A stretch of DNA of 39,349 nucleotides. Source: Bacteroidales bacterium. GTDB lineage: Bacteria; Bacteroidota; Bacteroidia; Bacteroidales; Lentimicrobiaceae. The position numbers and the translations under genes are program-made. Below are positions 8,221 to 15,606 of this stretch, in pieces. How positions within the stretch are numbered: position 1 is the stretch's first letter; every line of letters begins with the position of its first letter. Under the pieces are notes generated by a model. It was given only the letters and a program-made list of their open reading frames with translations, did not search any database and was not told where the DNA came from. Location: NCBI GenBank assembly GCA_022837485.1, contig JALHHH010000017.1:1-39349 (forward strand), given 5' to 3'.

Positions 8221-9608
8221 GAATCGGTGTTGTTTTCCGGTTTTCGGGTGCGACCCGCCTGCCCCAGCCGGTAAAGCAGCCAGGCAGAAAATGCTGAAAG
8301 AACAACAACCATAGCTCCCAGCACGTATATGAGCACCGGCTGATGTCCGGGCTTCCGTTCATGTATCCAGCCTCCGGTTTCAACTTTATTCCCCGCTTTT
8401 ACCTGCGCATACCAGCCTGAGTCTCCGGCAGCATTAAATAAAGCCAGGTAAACCCTGGCACTGTCGGGCTCACCGAGAGCAGCATAACTTACCAGAATAT
8501 TGCCGTAAATAACCTGAGCTTCGTGCCTGAGCGAGAGCGAGCGGGCAATGGGGACAGCTTTAAAAAAATACTCCAGCGCTCCATAGTAGTCGTCTTTCTC
8601 AAGAAGCAGTTCATCTATGGAATTAAGTCCGATGGCCGTGCTCCGCTGATCGCCCAATTGTTGATTGTATTTGAGTGCCTGAAAAAAATGCGCCAGTGCA
8701 ATATCGTACTCCTTCACCCTGGTATAGATTTTCCCGAGATTATCGAGGGTTGTTGCCATTCCTGCCACATCCCCAAGATCGTCTCTGATAGCAAGGGCAC
8801 GTTTAAAATAATCAATGGCCTGACGATTCTGAAATGTTGTCTGATATACTCCACCAATATTGTTGTAACAGTATGCCAGACTGTAGTCGTCGCCCGACAG
8901 GCGCGAAAGTTTGGATGCCTCTTTCAGCAGCGACAATGCCGTGCGTGTTTCTTTCTGACGGATAAAAACCGTTGATTTATTGATTTTTGCATCTATCAAA
9001 CGGGCAGTATCGCAATTTTGTGAAGCAATGGCTTCCACGCGGGTAAAATACTCCAGGGCTTTATCATAGTTTCCCGTGTAACTGTATATCGTTCCGGTAT
9101 TTATAAGACCACTGCAGGCTCCGAGGGTATCGCCGAGACTAAATTTAATTTCAACCGATTTATCAAAATAGCCGGCAGCTTTTTCGTACAGACCGCGCTC
9201 CTGATTTATTACACCAAGGTTGTTGAGACTTGCGGCTATTCCCGGCATATCTCCCAAAACGGTGTATAGGCGAAACGCCGAGTCGAAACGTCGCTCTGCG
9301 GCGGACAAATCACCGGTCATAAAATGGATGACTCCGGTATATCTCAAAGCCCTGGCGATAGATGGGTTGTGCTTTAAGCGCCTTGCTTCATTTAATGCAG
9401 AAACCGCCATGGGAAGAGCTTTCGCAGGATCGGTATTCCTGTATTGCTCTGCCCCGGCTATCATCTGCTCTATCTGCGGTAAAACCTGAGCATTCGCATT
9501 CATTGCCGGCAAGAGCATACAAACAGCCAGACAGGCGAAAGCTGCAACCATCCGCTTACCGAACCAGGCACCCGATTTCACGTAACGTATACTCATCATT
9601 GACCCCAT
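8208..9608 (-). CDS. Exported TPR-repeat protein with C-terminal membrane anchor
   Basis: A 466-residue protein with an N-terminal signal sequence (RMVAAFACLAVCMLLPAMNANAQ), about eight TPR units of the kinesin-light-chain/Rap type (for example IAASLNNLGVINQERGLYEKA and YCYNNIGGVYQTTFQNRQAI) and one C-terminal transmembrane helix (PVLIYVLGAMVVVLSAFSAW, about 423-450) followed by a short basic tail. In Bacteroidota the same periplasmic TPR-TM design often continues into a histidine kinase or LuxR-type domain; here it stops, so it is either a stand-alone scaffold or a sensor without an output domain. Met4 or Met5 are alternative starts. It follows the HhH gene by 30 bases. Confidence 0.82.
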   Translation of the reverse strand: MGSMMSIRYVKSGAWFGKRMVAAFACLAVCMLLPAMNANAQVLPQIEQMIAGAEQYRNTDPAKALPMAVSALNEARRLKHNPSIARALRYTGVIHFMTGDLSAAERRFDSAFRLYTVLGDMPGIAASLNNLGVINQERGLYEKAAGYFDKSVEIKFSLGDTLGACSGLINTGTIYSYTGNYDKALEYFTRVEAIASQNCDTARLIDAKINKSTVFIRQKETRTALSLLKEASKLSRLSGDDYSLAYCYNNIGGVYQTTFQNRQAIDYFKRALAIRDDLGDVAGMATTLDNLGKIYTRVKEYDIALAHFFQALKYNQQLGDQRSTAIGLNSIDELLLEKDDYYGALEYFFKAVPIARSLSLRHEAQVIYGNILVSYAALGEPDSARVYLALFNAAGDSGWYAQVKAGNKVETGGWIHERKPGHQPVLIYVLGAMVVVLSAFSAWLLYRLGQAGRTRKPENNTDSQGL

Positions 9609-9638
9609 ATCTTTATCTTAACCTCAACCACCACCAGC

Positions 9639-10586
9639 TTATTCAACTGATATATAAGGATTTAACCTTTCGTAAAGTTCTTCGTAAATCAGAGGAATCT
9701 CCCTCAGTTGTGATGCTGAACTGAACGGCCCTTTGCGAATGCGCCGGTCGATGATTGCTTTTGCAATGTAGTAATCGATGTATGGATGATCCCGGAGTTC
9801 CTGCATTCCGGCCACATTAATATTTAATTTCCTAACGAGATCCGAATCGGCAAAAACACCTTGTTTGATCAGAACAAGCCGGCTGCTGTCCAAACCGTAA
9901 ACCTCACCAAGCTGATCCGGTCCGGAGAAGCCGCCCAGCTTTTCGCGATACCGGATGATTCTTCGGGCGAAAGCAGGGCCAATACCACGTACCCTGGTAA
10001 GTCCGGCTGAATCGGCGGAATTTAATTCCACAAGCCGGGACTCATCCAATGGCCTGAATTTCGCGGCGACCTCATCTTTGCCGGTGGTTGTTATAGCAGT
10101 CTCAACAGAATTTATCCGAACGTATGGCTCCAGAATTTCATAAATATCATCATCCACCACAAAGAGTTTTTTCAGATCTTCCTTATTCCTGAAGACGGCA
10201 CCTTTGTCGCGGTACCTTACGACGGCAGCTGCCTGCCGGGATGAAAACCCCAGTCGCTGCCAACCGGCTGCATCCAGCGTGTTCGGATCAAAAGGAAAGG
10301 GAGAAAACCGGGCGCTAAGAGCAGAATGATCCGGGCGGCTATAATCAAAGGCTGGCTCCTTGAGTTCATCTTCCTGCTGCTTGGCCAGAAAAGCTTCCGC
10401 TTCCCTGATAAAAGCGGGATCGCTAACAAGTTCAGGCTGCATAAACCGGGCATGGATGCGGGGGATAAATGCAAGGACTATCGTTAGAAAAACAACGATA
10501 AGTATGGCATTCCTTTCGGCTTTTCCGAAATGAAGATACTCTTTGACACGGTACCGGATCTGTTTATCTCTCCTCGGTTTCACCAT
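9639..10586 (-). CDS. Membrane-anchored protein with three ComEA-like helix-hairpin-helix modules
   Basis: A 315-residue protein. After a basic N-terminus there is one transmembrane helix (about 27-46, AILIVVFLTIVLAFIP), a charged linker, and three repeats of the ComEA HhH fold. These lie at about 98-156 (FDPNTLDAAGWQRLGFSS), 187-246 (VELNSADSAGLTRVRGIGPA) and 254-312 (LNINVAGMQELRDHPYI). Only the middle copy has the textbook GIGPAFA hairpin; the first and third are diverged. ComEA-like proteins bind DNA outside the cytoplasmic membrane during uptake. Whether this one does is unknown, and no other competence gene is near. Its start overlaps the MetS-like gene by 23 bases, so it is in the NSS operon. 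Confidence 0.83.
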   Translation of the reverse strand: MVKPRRDKQIRYRVKEYLHFGKAERNAILIVVFLTIVLAFIPRIHARFMQPELVSDPAFIREAEAFLAKQQEDELKEPAFDYSRPDHSALSARFSPFPFDPNTLDAAGWQRLGFSSRQAAAVVRYRDKGAVFRNKEDLKKLFVVDDDIYEILEPYVRINSVETAITTTGKDEVAAKFRPLDESRLVELNSADSAGLTRVRGIGPAFARRIIRYREKLGGFSGPDQLGEVYGLDSSRLVLIKQGVFADSDLVRKLNINVAGMQELRDHPYIDYYIAKAIIDRRIRKGPFSSASQLREIPLIYEELYERLNPYISVE

Positions 10587-10713
10587 CGTTATCGGTGTAT
10601 GAATCGGGTTCCGGACGCGGTTTTGAGACTAATACCCGGTAGAAAAACCAGGCTGTCAGTGCGGTAACGGTCACCTGCACACTAATCATTAATATCAGGG
10701 CTGATGCATTCAT
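10564..10713 (-). CDS. MetS-like small subunit of the NSS transporter
   Basis: A 49-residue protein starting MNASALILMISVQVT and continuing through a single transmembrane helix to VLVSKPRPE and an acidic tail (TDNDGETEER). Its ATG overlaps the stop of the sodium symporter (ATGA, 10710-10713). A one-helix microprotein directly after an NSS transporter is the arrangement of the MetPS system, where the small subunit is needed for methionine uptake by the large one. The family is short and low in information, so the call rests on context, size, topology and the typical S-A-x(3)-M start. Confidence 0.7.
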   Translation of the reverse strand: MNASALILMISVQVTVTALTAWFFYRVLVSKPRPEPDSYTDNDGETEER

Positions 10714-12545
10714 GAAATATCCCTCCCTTCTTTGGTTCGTTTGCGCCAGGCGATATATACCAGTGCTGCAATAAAGAAAAACAGCGATATCAGCAGCAAG
10801 CGGGCCATATCGATAAAAAAGACATTATTAATTACATTTCCAGAATACAGAACCTGCCCGGCTTCGAGCTTTTCGCCAAGAGACACGGCAAGTGTGTGTT
10901 TTTCGGGACTAAACCGGTATTCCTTTGTAAGCGATTGCCCTTTCCCGTTAACTCCGGTAACGCTCACCACCGATTTACCCCTGAGTATGAATACCGAATC
11001 AACGGTACCAGGAGCTTCTGCATAAAACGATTCTGCAAACCAGGTCTTGTTTGGTCCGATTCCCTGATGCCGGAGCTGCCCTATGATGCTTTCGTTATGA
11101 AATTCCCACTTTCCCCTGCTTATCAGGCTCCAGTCATCGTTAGCCGGCCGAATCAGCGAGCCTGTAAAAACAAGAATCAGAACCACCGGAGTGATAAACT
11201 TGATTATAAACCGGTAGGCAAGTGGAATTTTCACATCGGCACCTTCTGTTATTTCCCTCCATCCCTTTTTCAACCCGAATACCCAAGAGAAAAGTATTGT
11301 TTCGAGAAGTGCAAAGACAACCAGAGAAACGGTACCCGCCCAGTAATCGTACTCATCGAATACCCCCTGGTTGAAAAAGAAGATTGTCGGGAGGCCGAGG
11401 ATCAGTATTACTGCACCGAATGCCATTGCTGCGCGGGGTCTTGGCCAGTTAAATTCGTCCATAAGAAATCCCATGCCGGGTGTTCCCATTGCCAGAGAGG
11501 ATGTTATTCCCGCAAAAAAGAGAAGTCCGAAAAAGCTGACGCCGGCCAAAGCCGAAAGAATCGGACCCCATTGCTCAAACAGGAATGGCATGGTCCGGAA
11601 ACCCAGCCCGAGTCCGCCAATTCCAGTAAGCTCTACCACCCGGTCGATACCCAGGTAACCAATGGATATGGGGATAATAACCGCGCTGCCCAAAACGATT
11701 TCCACAAATTCATTCATCCATCCGGCCGACATGGCGTTAAGGGCAATATCGTCGCGCTTCTTCAGGTAAGAAGCATAGCATTGAATGGAACCCATTCCAA
11801 CGGAAAGGGTAAAAAAGATCTGGCCGGCAGCAGCAAGCCAGACTTTAGGATTGGCCAGCGAAGAGTAATCTGGCGTCCAGAGAAAATTCAGTCCGACGGT
11901 GCCATCGTGTACTGCACCCTGGGTTCCTGCTTTCAGAGTAATCCCTCTGTAAGCCAGAAAGATGCCGAAAACAATCAGCATTGGTACTCCTATTTTCGCA
12001 ACTTTCTCAACACCCCCGCTCAGTCCGCGGCTCAGTATCCAGGTATTTAGAGCGAGACATATCAGAAAAAACAGCAGGGCCTCATATGGTATTCCGGTGG
12101 TGGAGGTAGTAACATCAAGATAGTTACTAAAAAACCCTGCTACCTCGTGCTGACTCAGACCATTGAATGTTCCTAAAAGGGAATGGTAAATATATGAAAT
12201 GGTCCAGCTTTCTATGTAACAGTAGTAAGATGCAATGGCTATATTTGAGAAGATTCCGAACACGCCGACGTATTTCCATATCCGGCGGCGATCCATTGAA
12301 CCCATAATGAAGGGGGTGGAATGGTGCCCGAACTGCCCGCCGAAGCGTCCGGTTGACCATTCAATCATCAGCAACGGTAGTCCGAGGATCAGAAATGAAA
12401 CAAGATAGGGAATGATAAAAGCTCCTCCTCCGTTTTGAACGGCCTGAACCGGGAAACGAAGGAAATTTCCAAATCCGACCGCATTGCCGGCCATAGCAAG
12501 CACCAGTCCTACCCTGGAACCCCAGGCTTCAGTATTTGTACTCAT
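10710..12545 (-). CDS. Sodium-dependent transporter of the NSS (SNF) family, MetP-like
   Basis: A 611-residue sodium:solute symporter. The N-terminus has the NSS signature WGSRVGLVLAMAGNAVGFGN followed by FLRFPVQAVQNGGGAFIIPY, the unwound TM1 that binds Na+ and substrate in LeuT. About twelve transmembrane helices follow, including FFTLSVGMGS (TM6 region) and FFAGITSSLAMGTPGMGF (TM8 region). There is a roughly 100-residue insertion between about 485 and 580, largely extracytoplasmic and beta-rich, before the last helix (LLISLFFFIAALVYIAW). The MetS-like gene that follows suggests an amino-acid substrate, perhaps methionine or alanine. It heads a four-gene minus-strand operon. Confidence 0.93.
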   Translation of the reverse strand: MSTNTEAWGSRVGLVLAMAGNAVGFGNFLRFPVQAVQNGGGAFIIPYLVSFLILGLPLLMIEWSTGRFGGQFGHHSTPFIMGSMDRRRIWKYVGVFGIFSNIAIASYYCYIESWTISYIYHSLLGTFNGLSQHEVAGFFSNYLDVTTSTTGIPYEALLFFLICLALNTWILSRGLSGGVEKVAKIGVPMLIVFGIFLAYRGITLKAGTQGAVHDGTVGLNFLWTPDYSSLANPKVWLAAAGQIFFTLSVGMGSIQCYASYLKKRDDIALNAMSAGWMNEFVEIVLGSAVIIPISIGYLGIDRVVELTGIGGLGLGFRTMPFLFEQWGPILSALAGVSFFGLLFFAGITSSLAMGTPGMGFLMDEFNWPRPRAAMAFGAVILILGLPTIFFFNQGVFDEYDYWAGTVSLVVFALLETILFSWVFGLKKGWREITEGADVKIPLAYRFIIKFITPVVLILVFTGSLIRPANDDWSLISRGKWEFHNESIIGQLRHQGIGPNKTWFAESFYAEAPGTVDSVFILRGKSVVSVTGVNGKGQSLTKEYRFSPEKHTLAVSLGEKLEAGQVLYSGNVINNVFFIDMARLLLISLFFFIAALVYIAWRKRTKEGRDIS

Positions 12546-12873
12546 CGTCAGTGTTTAGGTTAAACAGTTTATTGCCAGTAAGTCATATTCCGGCCATAGC
12601 CGTATATTTTGCTATAAATCAGACACTTCTCACACTTTCACAATTCGATACAGGGCAGGGAAACGGGTTTATCCGTCAACGCTTCCTCCGAAAAGCCTTC
12701 GTCAGTCAATTTTCTGCAATTCGGACAGTAACCATAATATGCCGGCCACACGCCAAGTCAGATTGCTTCCGGCTTTAGCGGCACAAGAACTCCAGTCTTC
12801 ACAAAGGACCAAAACCGGGCCTGCTACCTGCAATATTAAGGAAAAAGTTGAAACGTCTCTTTTTTTGATCAAA
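12546..12873. other. Intergenic stretch without a recognised gene
   Basis: About 330 bases between the start of the NSS transporter and the end of DUF2851, both on the minus strand. It should hold the NSS operon promoter, but I see no clear TAnnTTTG/TTTG pair. Short open frames here have no recognisable features. Nothing else is supported. Confidence 0.5.
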
Positions 12874-14166
12874 TTAATCCTGTTCCGATCCTGTGCCGGT
12901 AGTTTCACCCGACAGCAGGTAATTTCCGATCCGGCAATCGAGGCATCGTTTGCGATCGCAGTATTCCGTTTTCATAAGCAGCAGCGACTGTGTATAAAAA
13001 GCTGTATCCACCCTCATCCCTCCTTTCCCCCAACTTGAAATACAAGCATTTCGCTCACCGGGAATGGAGTTATACAGATCCAGGGTACGGCTGCAAAGTT
13101 CATCGTTTCCAAATGCCCTTCCATATTCAAACATAAACGGTAAAACGGCATTGATCATCAGCAGCCGGACGGCATCCGTTCCCAGGTATTTTTCCCGAAA
13201 GGGTGCAGGTTTATCAAACGTATAGCGGGTATCCCAGTATGCTGCTGCCCGGACATCTTCAAAGTGAGCCATGATTTCGCCGGGTGCATGACGTTCAATC
13301 AAATTACCGGGCAGGCGGGGCGAGCGCGTCAGTAATGCGGCAAACTGCGACAGACGGATTGTGGGGAAGTTAACCGGTCGCAGCCGGAGAAAGCGCCAGG
13401 TATGAATGGGAATGGGAACAAGATGGTATTTTTTTCGCAGGAATGCATATTCGCTGAACATTTCCTGTGCCCATGGATCGCATAAATCGTGCGTAAGCAT
13501 GCCTGCTTGTCCGAAAACAAGGGCTTCTACCCGGAAAGGATTGTCGAGATGGCGTGCCACAATCCGGTAGGGAAGAGAACGTGCGAGCATTTCAAACGGA
13601 AGTGCATTGACTCCGAATCCGAAGCTTCTGGCAAGAGTCAGATAAAAGGCTTCTTCCCAGTCGTTGTTCCCTGCTGCGAGGAATCCCCGGATATTTTCCG
13701 CTTTTTGCTCCAGTCGCTCGATAAGCATGCGCTCAAGCCAGAGATTCAGCAGAGGGACTGGCAGATCGCGAAGACTGTTAAAGCAGGGAACCCAAAGCTG
13801 TGAATCGACAAAACGTTTATATCCGTTATACAAGCCGGGGTCCATAAAACCGGAAAGCTGCACGACAGGAATGCGGGTACCCGTTAAGGGAGCATCATCG
13901 GTATAAACTGCGTGAAGTACAATGCTGTCGTAGGCTGCATCGTTGTGGTGCCCGTGCCTGTTCCAGTCGGAACTCAGAATGTGAATTTCAACATTCCCTG
14001 CCCAGAGGGTGTCTCCGATCCGTAGGCGGGCATCCGAAAAATCCGGGCCGGAATGGTGATTATGAATACCCGGGGACAAAATCGTCAAAGGCTCACCTTC
14101 GGTAGTAAACAGCGGTTTACAGAAGAGCCGGAATTTCCAGATGTAGTGTAAAAAAGCTTCAGTCAT
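12874..14166 (-). CDS. DUF2851 family protein
   Basis: A 430-residue cytoplasmic protein with no signal or membrane segment. It has the family hallmarks: an N-terminal MTEAFLHYIWKFRLF, then GIHNHHSGPDFSDARLRIG with clustered His/Asp, GNVEIHILSSDWNRHGHHND, and VVLH-type strand SIVLHAVYTDD. The His/Asp/Glu-rich first 100 residues resemble a nuclease-like or metal-binding core, but no activity is established for the family. Near the C-terminus is a Cys cluster, C-x4-C-x2-C, in EYCDRKRCLDCRIGN. It is a single transcription unit, almost confined to Bacteroidota. Confidence 0.85.
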   Translation of the reverse strand: MTEAFLHYIWKFRLFCKPLFTTEGEPLTILSPGIHNHHSGPDFSDARLRIGDTLWAGNVEIHILSSDWNRHGHHNDAAYDSIVLHAVYTDDAPLTGTRIPVVQLSGFMDPGLYNGYKRFVDSQLWVPCFNSLRDLPVPLLNLWLERMLIERLEQKAENIRGFLAAGNNDWEEAFYLTLARSFGFGVNALPFEMLARSLPYRIVARHLDNPFRVEALVFGQAGMLTHDLCDPWAQEMFSEYAFLRKKYHLVPIPIHTWRFLRLRPVNFPTIRLSQFAALLTRSPRLPGNLIERHAPGEIMAHFEDVRAAAYWDTRYTFDKPAPFREKYLGTDAVRLLMINAVLPFMFEYGRAFGNDELCSRTLDLYNSIPGERNACISSWGKGGMRVDTAFYTQSLLLMKTEYCDRKRCLDCRIGNYLLSGETTGTGSEQD

Positions 14167-14699
14167 AGCAGGTTGAGTTTAAAATTAGTATTTGTAATAA
14201 TTCAAAATTCGGTTTCACATGCTGCAATAGAGGGGTGCAGCTGCAGAATAATCACATCTGATTCAAAGAAATAGCCTATATACCTTAAAATTCCGTATCC
14301 CAAAAACATGAATACGGCGTTGCAAGGAGATTCAACAGGAGAATTATTCCTGATGGTCAGCTTCTTAAGTTAAATACATGGTATTGGCAAAGGGAAAATT
14401 GGAACTTAAAAACCGAAGCGAAAGTCAGCCCGTTTGCCGGAACGAATAACCGAAAAGGATAAAGGGAAATTATATCGCGTATGCGTGTGCAATCCTTAAC
14501 CCGGGAATTGGTAAAGGTAAATAAAAATCCGGTTTACTGCTCCTGTTCCGGACTGCTTTTTGTTTCAATTTTCAAGGTACTGAGAACTATAAACTTAATT
14601 AAAATCCCATTAAAAAAGCAGCGATTTATCGAAAAATGATTATATTTGACAAAAATGAAGCCTGCCGCCTGTCAACGGGCTACGTTTGTTAAAAATATT
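14167..14699. other. Long intergenic region upstream of the coiled-coil/zapA operon
   Basis: Over 500 AT-rich bases between the divergent DUF2851 and the zapA operon. I see no tRNA or gene. TATATTTG at 14641-14648 is a second possible -7 element for the downstream operon, in addition to the one at 14700. The rest is unexplained. Confidence 0.4.
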
Positions 14700-14707
14700 T
14701 ATATTTG
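14700..14707 (+). promoter_or_regulatory. -7 promoter element of the coiled-coil/zapA operon
   Basis: TATATTTG matches TAnnTTTG and lies 20 bases before the ATG at 14728. This argues against translation from the upstream TTG at 14686, which would begin before the predicted transcript start. Confidence 0.45.
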
Positions 14708-14727
14708 CCGGTCTTATTGTGGTTTCA

Positions 14728-15015
14728 ATGAACAATGCCGTTACACTGGTTACAGGAATTGAGTACAAAGTTCGCAGGTTAACCGGAAAGTGCGGCATAC
14801 TAAAAGCTGAAAATCAGCGTTTAACTGAAGAGGTGAATGCGTTGAAAAACAGAATTGAAACACTGGAGGCAAGTTTAAATGAACTACAGGAAAAACTTAC
14901 TGTTTTAAAACTGGCGAAATCACTGAACAGGGAAGAGAGCCGGACAAATGTCAAACTTAAGATTAACGAGCTTGTGCGGGAAATTGACCATTGCATTGGA
15001 CTTTTAAATAAATAA
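14728..15015 (+). CDS. Small coiled-coil protein encoded upstream of ZapA
   Basis: A 95-residue soluble protein, MNNAVTLVTGIEYKVRRLT, then a continuous heptad-rich helix (LKAENQRLTEEVNALKNRIE, then SLNELQEKLTVLK) and a C-terminal segment KLKINELVREIDHCIGLLN. It has no catalytic motif. Its position just before zapA (17-base gap) and its end, INELVREIDHCI, resemble the small coiled-coil gene regularly found before zapA in Bacteroidota. A role as partner of ZapA at the division site is a reasonable inference, similar in size and form to ZapB, but homology to ZapB is not shown. The frame extends to a TTG at 14686; the ATG at 14728 is preferred. Confidence 0.72.
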   Translation: MNNAVTLVTGIEYKVRRLTGKCGILKAENQRLTEEVNALKNRIETLEASLNELQEKLTVLKLAKSLNREESRTNVKLKINELVREIDHCIGLLNK

Positions 15016-15032
15016 ACTTAGTTAACTACCTC

Positions 15033-15317
15033 GTGGATGAACTGTCGATTACTGTAATTATTGCCGACCGGCCTTATAAGCTGACAATTTCCAGAACGGA
15101 AGAAGAAGCAGTAAGAAGTGCGGCTAAAGCGATCGACGAACAAATGAAAAAATATGCAAGTTACTTTCAGTATAAAGACAAACAGGATTTGTTGGCAATG
15201 GTGGCACTGCAATTTGCAGCCAGCTCCGTTGAAATGGAAAGCCAGTTACGCTTTCGCGACAACGAACTGATTGACAAACTTGCTGAAATTGACAAGGTTT
15301 TAACAGAGGCACTTTGA
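15033..15317 (+). CDS. zapA: Cell division protein ZapA
   Basis: A 94-residue ZapA homologue that bundles FtsZ protofilaments at the septum. The N-terminal globular part (SITVIIADRPYKLTISRTEEEAVRSAAKAIDE, split here as the beta-beta-alpha unit) is followed by a long helix containing QDLLAMVALQFAAS, the typical dimerisation segment, and a terminal coiled coil. The start is a GTG at 15033, since no ATG lies closer and the product then begins MDELSITV as expected for the family. It is followed by the 6S-RNA-like gene and rny, a conserved order. Confidence 0.9.
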   Translation: MDELSITVIIADRPYKLTISRTEEEAVRSAAKAIDEQMKKYASYFQYKDKQDLLAMVALQFAASSVEMESQLRFRDNELIDKLAEIDKVLTEAL

Positions 15318-15349
15318 TTTAACGGTCTGCACAAAGTTCTTTGAAAAAA

Positions 15350-15557
15350 ATTAATGACATCCCGCATTGATTCTTCAAGTTTGTAAACTCAACATTTTCA
15401 ACTTTGGGACAAAGCTCAGAACGGATGTAGAACAGGCCTTACCCTGGCTTCGGTCAGGTCCCTCTCCGAAGGGCATTGGAAGTTCGAAGTCCCTGGCAGT
15501 CCCATTTATGTAGTTTTGGGGTTTACCAAAACTATTGATTCAATGCGGGTTTTTTTT
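15350..15557 (+). ncRNA. ssrS: 6S RNA-like gene between zapA and rny
   Basis: 6S RNA binds the housekeeping RNA polymerase holoenzyme by mimicking an open promoter. The stretch between zapA and rny begins and ends with complementary arms (15361-15370 CCCGCATTGA with 15540-15549 TCAATGCGGG) followed by eight T, giving one long closed rod of about 190-200 nt. Inside are smaller helices, such as CCTGG/TCAGG around 15443-15461 and a hairpin closed by CCC/GGG near 15460-15475. In E. coli ssrS also lies directly after zapA. The 5' end is uncertain: TTTG at 15313 and GTTCTTTG at 15336 could be a weak promoter. No covariance model could be run. Confidence 0.72.
15540..15557 (+). terminator. Terminal stem arm and T-run of the 6S-like RNA
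   Basis: TCAATGCGGG followed by TTTTTTTT. The arm pairs with the 5' end of the same RNA, so the closing stem of the RNA doubles as an intrinsic terminator. Confidence 0.6.
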
Positions 15558-15606
15558 GTCCTTCCTCCCTCCATTCAACATACCAACAATTAATATCAAT
15601 CAACAA

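Noticed and set aside
10896..12050. Long open frame antisense to the NSS transporter
   Set aside because: Cys/Lys/Gln-rich product without domain features; the opposite strand encodes a complete, well-conserved symporter. Shadow frame.
14686..14727. TTG start extending the coiled-coil protein with a hydrophobic N-terminus
   Set aside because: A TATATTTG promoter element lies inside this stretch and the ATG at 14728 gives the soluble coiled-coil form expected.
15440..15510. tRNA-like TTCGAAGTCCC segment
   Set aside because: No acceptor stem, anticodon arm or CCA end can be drawn; it fits better as an inner helix of the 6S-like RNA.
15535..15606. Upstream start for RNase Y
   Set aside because: It would put 24 codons in the closing stem and T-run of the 6S-like RNA, and would remove the usual N-terminal membrane start.
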